Shown here in pieces: positions 57,797 through 64,000 of a DNA stretch of 64,000 nt (within the stretch, counting starts at the first letter, position 1; each line of letters begins with the position of its first letter). Source of the DNA: Bacillus sp. JCM 19034 (GTDB lineage: Bacteria > Bacillota > Bacilli > Bacillales > Bacillaceae_D); NCBI RefSeq assembly GCF_001310635.1, contig NZ_BAXR01000006.1, positions 1-64,000 of the forward strand, in the 5' to 3' direction. The notes beneath the pieces are model-generated. The model ran no database searches. It saw only the letters and a program-made list of their open reading frames with translations, and was not told the origin of the DNA. The position numbers and the translations under genes are program-made.

Positions 57797-58648
57797 TTAC
57801 TTATGCGAGGATGATGCTTGTTTCCAATGCTCAGGCATCCTCAACCTATGAGGTAACTTAGTATGACTATCACCATTTGCGGACTGAACCTGTGCTTGAG
57901 TTAGGAAAAGGCAATCTGACATATTTGCACCTCTTAGATTTGCGTCCCTTAAGTCGGCTCCGATCATATCAGACATTCGTAGGTCGGCATCACGTAGGTC
58001 AGCGGCAATCAATAACGCCCCTCTGAAATTAGCGCCCCGTAAGTTGGCCTTTCGCAAGTTGGCTCCAATAAAATCATTTCCCTTATTTCTAGAATGACGT
58101 GTCCTGCTTTTTTCTCTGGCACGAATCCTTTTACTAGCTTCTAATAGAAGCACATTTACTTGTGCTCTATGGCTTGGTATGTCTAGTATCAGGATGTCCT
58201 TTGGAGAAAGGTTCGTTAATTGTTCTGTTTCATCAATTGTTTGCCTTATCTCGCTATGTAACGGTTTGATGCACTCATAGTTCAATAACTCATGTAAATA
58301 AAGCAGCATTTCATGTAACTGTTGTAGTCTTGGAAAGACTTGAAACATTTCATTAGCTTTGTCTGGATGGTTACGCCAGTCTTTCCCTTCGTATGTATAC
58401 TGGGATACTTTTTGACCGGCACCAAAACATTCGTACACAGAACAGCCACGAAATCCTTTTTCTCGTAAATGATTATGAATTGCACAGCTATAATTAGCAC
58501 GTAGATGACGGCAAGGACTACCGCCGTCTTTATGATAAGGAAAATCGGCTGATTTTGCATAAGGTAAAGCAACGCAGCATAAGCCAAAACAATTTGTACA
58601 GTTAGAGCGTAAATGGTTTGGAATAGAATAATTTGTGGCAGGATTCAA
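57797..58648 (-). CDS. Cys-rich N-terminal domain plus pentapeptide-repeat protein
   Basis: A protein of about 283 aa. Residues about 15-75 are cysteine-rich (SNCTNCFGLCCVALPYAKSA, CRHLRANYSCAIHNHL, FRGCSVYECFGAGQ) and could bind a metal or iron-sulfur cluster. A helical middle (90-190) leads to pentapeptide repeats of the A(D/N)LR type over about 200-255 (ANLRKANLRGANFRGALLIA, ADLRDADLRMSDMIGADLRD), enough for two to three coils of right-handed beta-helix. The function is unknown. TTG 58648 is best spaced from AAGGAG; GTG 58657 abuts that site. Confidence 0.85.
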   Translation of the reverse strand: MNPATNYSIPNHLRSNCTNCFGLCCVALPYAKSADFPYHKDGGSPCRHLRANYSCAIHNHLREKGFRGCSVYECFGAGQKVSQYTYEGKDWRNHPDKANEMFQVFPRLQQLHEMLLYLHELLNYECIKPLHSEIRQTIDETEQLTNLSPKDILILDIPSHRAQVNVLLLEASKRIRAREKSRTRHSRNKGNDFIGANLRKANLRGANFRGALLIAADLRDADLRMSDMIGADLRDANLRGANMSDCLFLTQAQVQSANGDSHTKLPHRLRMPEHWKQASSSHK

Positions 58649-59066
58649 TATATACACTCCTTAGTTATCCTAGATAATATAGCAGTTCATCATTACCGAT
58701 TTTTTGAGCAGGATAGCCCGATTAACTCTCAAATACAGTGTAACATATGAGCTGTAAACGATGAATGAAAGATTAAACTGCACATAAATAGGGTCTCACA
58801 TTCAAAGACCAATTTTGCCTTTATTTAATGGACTGCGATTGATCTAGCTCTTTTTCTGCACCAGCTAGCAAAAACAAGTTTTTTCTCAAGATGTTCTAAA
58901 ATTCTCCATTCATTTATTCCGGTTGCAAATTAAATGAATGAAGTCCTACGCCATTACAGCTAGACGTATCTGGTAGAAGGAAACTAGATGTGAAAGGTTA
59001 CATAATTAATAAATAATGGGAAATTATAAAATAAATGAAATAAATAAGGTAGGTGGTGGTTAATAG
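58649..59066. other. Intergenic region without a supported gene
   Basis: About 420 bp, A+T-rich, divergent promoters expected at each end. I see no tRNA, riboswitch or convincing short gene in it. Confidence 0.6.
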
Positions 59067-59549
59067 ATGGCGAATGTCTTTAGAATAGTTAACGCAATTA
59101 TTTTGTGGCTAACGGTCATTATTTTTTTACCTAGAGAATCATTTAAGAAGTATTTGGCAGTAACACTATTTTGCTCGAACCTTTTGTTAATACAAGTGCT
59201 GTTAAATTTTCTTTTCAAATGGTGGACGGTTAAAGGAGGGCCGAAATTCGTAGTCTTTGATTCTTTAGCCTTTATCTTTGGTCCGTTCATGACTATTAAT
59301 TTATGGGTATTTCATTTTACTTATAAAAAATTTTGGTTATATGCACTCGCAAATTTAGTCATGGATCTCATTTTTGCTTACCCTTTAAATGCTCTTTTCC
59401 AACGAATCGGTCATTATAAATTAAATAAGTTTACCTCATTAACCATTTTTCTAATCTTCTATTCATTAGCAATGGTAAATTACGGATTTCAGAAAATTAT
59501 TGACAAATTACGTACGCAAGAGGTATCGAATACGACATTCAATACGTAA
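59067..59549 (+). CDS. CBO0543-like integral membrane protein
   Basis: A 160-aa protein with five predicted helices. Distinct segments are IILWLTVIIFLPRESFKKYL, WWTVKGGPKFVVFDSLAFIF and LANLVMDLIFAYPLNALF. This matches uncharacterised Bacillus membrane proteins of the CBO0543 group as I recall them, with modest certainty. ATG 59067 follows GTAGGTGGTGG. No operon partner is evident. Confidence 0.65.
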   Translation: MANVFRIVNAIILWLTVIIFLPRESFKKYLAVTLFCSNLLLIQVLLNFLFKWWTVKGGPKFVVFDSLAFIFGPFMTINLWVFHFTYKKFWLYALANLVMDLIFAYPLNALFQRIGHYKLNKFTSLTIFLIFYSLAMVNYGFQKIIDKLRTQEVSNTTFNT

Positions 59550-59668
59550 ATGTATATGAGGCAAATAGCTAAAACAAATAAACGTAACATGAATTTGGTA
59601 ATTCAACCACTTATGAATAAATAAACCAATTATATTTCAAACTATTGGTAATGATAGGAGGTGAAAGA

Positions 59669-60522
59669 ATGAAAAAGGACCGTATGGTTCTCATTTTAGC
59701 AGTGATGTTTTTATTTAGTTTCCATTTATCTACTGTTGTGTTAGCAAATGTCGATGATAGTGACGTCGACCAGCAGTTTTGGTGGAAGAAGGATCGTGAA
59801 AAAGAAGATTTTCCAGAGTTACGAGGCGGGCCCGAAAAACAAGAACGAAAGCGACAAATGCCAGTTGATATGAACTTATTACAACAGCAATATCCAGAGA
59901 CGTTTATTTTGCAAGGTCCCACAGATCAAACTCGAGTAGCACTAACTTTTGATGATGGACCTGATCCACGTTACACTGAAGATGTATTAAATGTATTAAG
60001 TGAGTATAATGTACCAGCGACATTTTTTGTATTAGGTTCACGTGCTGCTGCATATCCTGAATTAGTTGTGCGAATGATTAATGAAGCCATATCGTTGCCA
60101 ATCATACATATTTCCATCCGAATCTAGTGGAGGAAGGGGATATTCCGACGTTAGAGCGAGAAGTGAATAGAACAGAAGATGTTATAAATGACATTCTTGG
60201 CTACCGACCAAGCTTATTCCGTCCTCCGTATGGATTTTTGTATGAAGAATTAGTAGAAAAGCTAGCGGATTTACAGTATCAAGTGATAGGCTGGTCTGTA
60301 GATTCACTCGATTGGCAAGAGGATCCTCCTGAGGTTATTGCTGAAAATGTTCTGAGTAATGTTCAACCAGGGGCGATTATTTTACTGCATGATGGGGCAG
60401 ATTGGGATGGAGATCGAACGAATACGATTGCTGCTCTAAAGCAAATTATACCAGCATTGCAGGAGCAAGGATACGAATTTGTAACTGTACCTGATTTGGT
60501 GAATATTCCTTTTTCAAAATAA
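59669..60522 (+). CDS. Secreted polysaccharide deacetylase, NodB domain (one-base frameshift)
   Basis: A CE4 deacetylase acting on cell-wall glycans or chitin-like polymers. A signal peptide (residues 1-26) precedes a charged linker and the NodB domain. Motif 1 is VALTFDDGPDPRYT (catalytic Asp). Motif 2 is restored by adding one G at 60086: EGHIVANHTYFHPNLVEEG, with the HxxxH zinc pair. Motif 3 is LFRPPYGF, and motif 5 is IILLHDG. Repaired length is 284 aa. ATG 59669 follows AGGAGGTG. A spore or vegetative role cannot be told. Confidence 0.92.
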
Positions 60523-60533
60523 GTATATATGAT

Positions 60534-60560
60534 AGCTTAGAGGGGACTCTAGGCTTTTTT
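60534..60560 (+). terminator. Terminator after the deacetylase gene
   Basis: AGCTTAGAG pairs with CTCTAGGCT (one G-U) and is followed by TTTTT. Confidence 0.8.
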
Positions 60561-60662
60561 GATATATAAAAGACGCACAGGTTAATGAAACTATTAAATC
60601 CTTTCATTTTTACCAAAAAGATGTTAATATGGAATTGAATTAACATGAAATGAGGGGTTGTT

Positions 60663-60932
60663 ATGAATCCGGTTGTCGTGATTTTTACAATTCTAGTAAC
60701 TTTGTTTTTATACTGGATAGTTCATAAATTCATTCTGGATAATAAGTATTTGAAATATGGAGCACTATTATTTGTGTCAAGTCCGATGATAGCGATTTTG
60801 TTTCTTTTTGCAGGAATAGAAATAGGGTATATGTTTTTGGTATTGCTTAGTTTTTTAATCCCAATAGTGGCTGCCCTTACTTCTATAGCATTAATGTTAG
60901 TTGGATATTATAAGACAGTTACACATAGATAG
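60663..60932 (+). CDS. Unknown three-helix membrane protein
   Basis: An 89-aa protein made of three hydrophobic helices (residues about 3-20, 33-50, 56-82) with a short charged loop (HKFILDNKYLKYG). Family is not recognised. ATG 60663 follows GAGGGGTTGTT, and a strong terminator follows. It stands alone between the deacetylase and the GntR operon. Confidence 0.6.
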   Translation: MNPVVVIFTILVTLFLYWIVHKFILDNKYLKYGALLFVSSPMIAILFLFAGIEIGYMFLVLLSFLIPIVAALTSIALMLVGYYKTVTHR

Positions 60933-60962
60933 AAATTGATAAATGCAATAAACGACGTATTA

Positions 60963-61010
60963 ACGAAAATAACTGCTCATTTAGGAGCGTTGTTTTCGTT
61001 TTTTTTTTCT
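60963..61010 (+). terminator. Terminator after the 89-aa membrane gene
   Basis: AACGAAAATAACTGCTC pairs with GAGCGTTGTTTTCGTT and is followed by ten or more T. Confidence 0.9.
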
Positions 61011-61061
61011 TTATGTAGAATGTACAAAAATAGATTACTTCTAAATAATGGTTGATCGGTG

Positions 61062-61091
61062 TTGACAATAAATCAAATTATCGCATATACT
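61062..61091 (+). promoter_or_regulatory. Sigma-A promoter of the GntR-ABC operon
   Basis: TTGACA (61062-61067) and TATACT (61086-61091) are spaced by 18 bp. The A+T-rich stretch TATATACATAACTATATAAC directly after it may hold the GntR operator. Confidence 0.65.
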
Positions 61092-61129
61092 TATATACAT
61101 AACTATATAACCATAAAGGTGGTGGCAAA

Positions 61130-61507
61130 TTGAGTCAATTCCATGATAATAAGCCGATCTTTATACAAATTAAAGAAAAAATTGAAGACCAAATTTTTAA
61201 AGGACAATTAAAGGAGCACGAACAAATTCCGTCAACGAATCAAATGGTGCAATTTTATAAAGTCAATCACATTACGGTGTCCAAAGGGATTAATCTTCTC
61301 GTGGAGGAAGGAATTATTTATAAGAAAAGAGGTGTTGGAATGTTTGTTGCTGAAGGAGCTAAAGAGCAGCTTATTCAAAAGCGTAAAGGGGAGTTTGCTA
61401 GTAACTATGTTCTACCAATGCTTCAAGAAGCAGAAAAATTAGGTTTAACAGAAGGAGAAGTCAATCAGATTATAAGTAAACTAAAGGGGCGTGATTTCGA
61501 TGTTTAA
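61130..61507 (+). CDS. GntR-family regulator, YtrA type
   Basis: A 125-aa regulator: a winged helix (NKPIFIQIKEKIEDQIFKGQ, IPSTNQMVQFYKVNHITVSK) and a short C-terminal dimerisation part, as in the YtrA subfamily. YtrA-type regulators control linked ABC transporters and are released by cell-envelope stress in B. subtilis. TTG 61130 follows AAAGGTGG. The 3' end overlaps the ABC ATPase gene by 8 bp. Confidence 0.92.
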   Translation: MSQFHDNKPIFIQIKEKIEDQIFKGQLKEHEQIPSTNQMVQFYKVNHITVSKGINLLVEEGIIYKKRGVGMFVAEGAKEQLIQKRKGEFASNYVLPMLQEAEKLGLTEGEVNQIISKLKGRDFDV

Positions 61508-62368
61508 TATAAAAATGGGCGATGTAACAGTAAAATATAAAGAGTTTGAAGCGTTAAAAAACATCTCCTGCACACTAGAACAGGGAAAAGTATACGGTTT
61601 AATTGGGCGAAATGGAGCAGGAAAAACAACTTTGCTTTCAGTTTTATCTGGATTTATGGAGCCAACTACTGGGTCAGTTGAAATAAAAGGAAAGAGCCTT
61701 TTTGAAAATCGTGAACTCATGCCGCAAATTAGCTTTGTTTATGAAACGGATTATAGTGAGGAATATGAACCAACCCTTCGCTATTTTGAATTTGCAAAGC
61801 GATATCGTCCAAAATTTAATCTTGAATATGCTAAAGAATTAGCAGCACGTTTTAAATTGCCTTTAGATAAACCAATCAAGGAGCTATCGAGCGGAATGCA
61901 ATCTGCTTTTAATGTGACGCTCGGATTAGCTAGCCGTTCAAACGTAACCATTTTGATGAAGCGTATCGCGGTATGGATGCTCCAACAAGAGAATTGTTTT
62001 ACAAAGAAGTATTAGAGGAACAAGAAAGGCACCCTAGAGTGATGATATTATCAACACATTTAGTATCTGAAATGGATTATTTGTTTGATCATGTTCTTAT
62101 CTTGCATCGTGGCAACATGTTAGTGAATAAACGATATGACGAGATTATTAGTCAAGGTGCTGCGATTACGGGGGATGTAAATGAAGTTGACCTATTTGTA
62201 AAAGGAAAAAAACAATTAAGTACGCAGCAGCTCGGAAAGACAAAGTCGGTAATGGTTTATGGAGAATTAAGTAGTAGTGAACAGCGTATAGCAGAGGAGC
62301 GTGGCCTGGAGATAGGTCCTGTTTCTCTACAAGATTTATTTATACATTTAACAGAGGGGGGAGAATGA
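61500..62368 (+). CDS. ABC transporter ATP-binding protein (one-base frameshift)
   Basis: A 289-aa ATPase. Walker A is GLIGRNGAGKTTLLSVLSG, the signature is IKELSSGMQSAFNV (SSGM for the usual LSGGQ) and the switch His lies in MILSTHLVSEMDYL. The Walker B region is broken at TTTT 61951-61954; one added T gives VTIFDEAYRGMDAPTRELFY. ATG 61500 overlaps the gntR stop, with AAAGGGGCG upstream. It resembles YtrB-type ATPases next to GntR regulators. The permease start overlaps its stop by four bases. Confidence 0.9.
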
Positions 62369-63087
62369 CTATGGAAATAAACAGAAACTCTATACGATCA
62401 AAAGTAACAATGGATTTACTTTCCATTCAATTTAAATGGTCATGCTGGTTTATTCCGATTGTCTTTTTGATCTATCTATGCTCAGTATGGTTTGTCCCTG
62501 AAGTTAGAGAACGAGATATTAGCTTTATCGCATTTTCTTATGAAGCATCAAAAATCTATATGCTTGTTATAGGGATTATGGTGTTTTTGGCGATGTTTAG
62601 TCATTTTATGAAGTTTGGTGTGACACGTAAAGATTATTTTGTTGGTTCGGCACTTGCAGCGGTTGCTTTAAGTCTTTTCCATATAATTACATCAGCTATT
62701 ATCACAACTGTTGTTGGCTTATCTGAAGCGTTTTCAAAAGATTATCATCTATCATTCATTGAACCGAATACACATTTGGTTGTGCTCATTGTTACATTGA
62801 GCTTGACCTTAATAAGCTACTATGTTGCAGGGTGGATTATTGCAATTGGGTTTTATCGATACGGAGGTTTGGGAGGTTTGGGATTTATTGTGATTGCCTT
62901 GGTCTATATCGCTCTAATTGATATATTCTGGGGAAGAGAATTACTGGATACTCTTTCGACCAATTTACCTATTACGATTTCGCAAATGCCGATCTATGTT
63001 TCCCTCTTTAGCACAGTCATTTTAACCGGAGTTGGATTACTACTCATTCGTAATGTAACGAAGCGAGTTAGGATAAAATTAGAATAG
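62365..63087 (+). CDS. ABC transporter permease protein
   Basis: A 240-aa membrane protein with six helices (residues about 30-48, 67-85, 100-120, 143-165, 172-190, 212-232), the typical ABC-2/YtrC-like layout. The segment HFMKFGVTRKDYFVGSALAA, with its conserved Arg-Lys, recurs in such permeases. It is translationally coupled to the ATPase (ATGA). The substrate is unknown. The operon has three genes and no separate binding protein. Confidence 0.82.
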   Translation: MTMEINRNSIRSKVTMDLLSIQFKWSCWFIPIVFLIYLCSVWFVPEVRERDISFIAFSYEASKIYMLVIGIMVFLAMFSHFMKFGVTRKDYFVGSALAAVALSLFHIITSAIITTVVGLSEAFSKDYHLSFIEPNTHLVVLIVTLSLTLISYYVAGWIIAIGFYRYGGLGGLGFIVIALVYIALIDIFWGRELLDTLSTNLPITISQMPIYVSLFSTVILTGVGLLLIRNVTKRVRIKLE

Positions 63088-63190
63088 TACTGATAAGATT
63101 TTTTAAGGAAAATTTAAAAATATTCATAATTTACAGCAGAATTGGGAAAATGAGTATGTAAGTCAAGAAACTTAGAAGGAGACAAGGATA

Positions 63191-63799
63191 ATGACAGACA
63201 TTAAATTAGCTGTAATTTATTATAGCTCAACTGGTACTAATTATCAGCTAGCCAAATGGGCTGAAGAAGGCGGTAAAGAAGCTGGTGCAGAGGTAAAAGT
63301 ACGAAAGGTTCCTGAGCTTGCCCCACAGGAAGCCATTAATTCAAATGAGGCTTGGAAAGCTCACTATGAGCAAACGAAGGATGTACCTGAAGTCACATTA
63401 GATGATTTAGAATGGGCAGATGCACTTATTTTTAGCGTACCGACGCGCTTTGGTAACGTTCCAGCACAAATGAAGCAATTTCTTGACACAACAGGAGGCC
63501 TTTGGGCAAACGGAAAATTAGTAAATAAGGTTGTCAGTGCGATGGCTTCTGCTTCAAATCCACATGGTGGTCACGAGGCAACAATATTATCGTTATATAC
63601 GACGATGTACCATTGGGGAGCAATTATTGCATCACCTGGTTATACTGATCCTATTCAGTTTACATCAGGTGGTAATCCTTACGGTGTAAGTGTAACGGTA
63701 ACACAGGACGGTAAAATGGTTGAAGATGTAGAAGCTGCTGTGAAGCATCAAGCAAAGCGTACCGTTACAGTTGCCGGTTGGGTGAAACAAGGAAAATAA
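63191..63799 (+). CDS. WrbA-family NAD(P)H:quinone oxidoreductase
   Basis: A flavodoxin-like FMN enzyme of 202 aa that reduces quinones by two electrons. FMN phosphate loop is IYYSSTGTNYQLAKW, further sites are FSVPTRFGNVPAQMKQFLD and ASNPHGGHEATILSLYTTMY, and the tail has FTSGGNPYGVS. AGAAGGAGA precedes ATG 63191. Monocistronic with a terminator. Confidence 0.93.
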   Translation: MTDIKLAVIYYSSTGTNYQLAKWAEEGGKEAGAEVKVRKVPELAPQEAINSNEAWKAHYEQTKDVPEVTLDDLEWADALIFSVPTRFGNVPAQMKQFLDTTGGLWANGKLVNKVVSAMASASNPHGGHEATILSLYTTMYHWGAIIASPGYTDPIQFTSGGNPYGVSVTVTQDGKMVEDVEAAVKHQAKRTVTVAGWVKQGK

Positions 63800-63806
63800 G
63801 AGTAGG

Positions 63807-63852
63807 TCGTTAGAAAAGAAGCGTGTGCATCTTTTCTAGCGGCTTTTTTATT
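63807..63852 (+). terminator. Terminator after the WrbA-type gene
   Basis: CGTTAGAAAAG pairs with CTTTTCTAGCG (one mismatch) and is followed by GCTTTTTTATTT. Confidence 0.85.
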
Positions 63853-63919
63853 TGTCAATTTAAAGGAAGTTTGTCATTTAATCAAGAATTTAACATAGAG
63901 AAAAAAGTTAGGAGATGAA

Positions 63920-64000
63920 ATGATTATGGCGTTATTTAGCCGAATTGGGTATACGTATTTACCTACTTCGAACATTGATGAAGCAATCGAGTGGTATGTT
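63920..64000 (+). CDS. VOC (glyoxalase/bleomycin resistance) family protein, N-terminal part
   Basis: The window ends inside this gene. ATG 63920 (or 63926) follows TTAGGAG and reads MIMALFSRIGYTYLPTSNID, then EAIEWYV. The pattern with strand one followed by D.A.xWY is the start of a VOC/glyoxalase fold. Substrate cannot be assigned from 27 residues. Confidence 0.7.
   Translation, partial: MIMALFSRIGYTYLPTSNIDEAIEWYV

Overview
The window is a 64 kb piece of a low-GC, spore-forming Bacillaceae chromosome. The evidence is the Bacillus subtilis-like order safA-coxA-bofC-ruvAB-queA-tgt-yajC ... yrbG ... spoVB-comN-secDF ... recJ-apt-relA-dtd-hisS-aspS-tcdA, strong AGGAGG ribosome sites, many TTG/GTG starts, and sporulation genes (SafA tail, CoxA-like lipoprotein, BofC, SpoVB). 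A NaChBac-type voltage-gated sodium channel and an ArsB/NhaD-type transporter would fit an alkaliphilic or sodium-dependent Bacillus relative, but that is inference. No tRNA, rRNA, insertion sequence, prophage or CRISPR array was seen.

Layout. 1-2.2 kb: spore coat/cortex and sigma-K checkpoint genes. 2.4-6.8 kb: Holliday junction resolution (ruvAB), queuosine tRNA modification (queA, tgt) and yajC. 6.9-10.3 kb: a minus-strand dehydrogenase, a YrzE-like membrane protein, an ArsB/NhaD-type transporter and a YrbG-like protein. 10.5-21.5 kb: an accessory block that separates yrbG from spoVB. It holds an SGNH acetylesterase, a decayed PadR/DUF1700 pair, small unknown genes, a DHFR, two XRE-regulator plus membrane-protein modules, YbjQ, the sodium channel, a large TPM/coiled-coil protein facing PspA, and thiM. 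21.6-39.8 kb: spoVB, a small exporter, comN, secD and secF, a cation efflux pump, lapA, recJ, apt, relA, dtd, T-box-hisS-aspS, a homoserine dehydrogenase and tcdA. 39.8-50.4 kb: the glycogen operon glgBCDAP on the minus strand, divergent from a type I pullulanase. 50.6-64 kb: accessory metabolism, with a PL11 rhamnogalacturonan lyase, a GH43 enzyme behind a good CcpA site, oxidoreductases, a pentapeptide-repeat protein, a polysaccharide deacetylase and a GntR-ABC operon.

The most important property for any user is that about twenty genes are interrupted by single-base indels. Almost all are one-base losses in short homopolymers, and they hit genes as central as secD, secF, ruvA, relA and glgA. 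In every case restoring one base (two in tcdA) gives an uninterrupted protein of the expected family length. I therefore treat them as sequencing or assembly errors, not pseudogenes, and annotate each gene across its break. The window has no clear defence or mobile system. The more unusual items are the sodium channel with a FESWAS filter, the TPM/coiled-coil protein beside PspA, the paired XRE modules with palindromic operators, the PadR/DUF1700 fossil operon and a rhamnogalacturonan lyase with an FN3 domain and no export signal.
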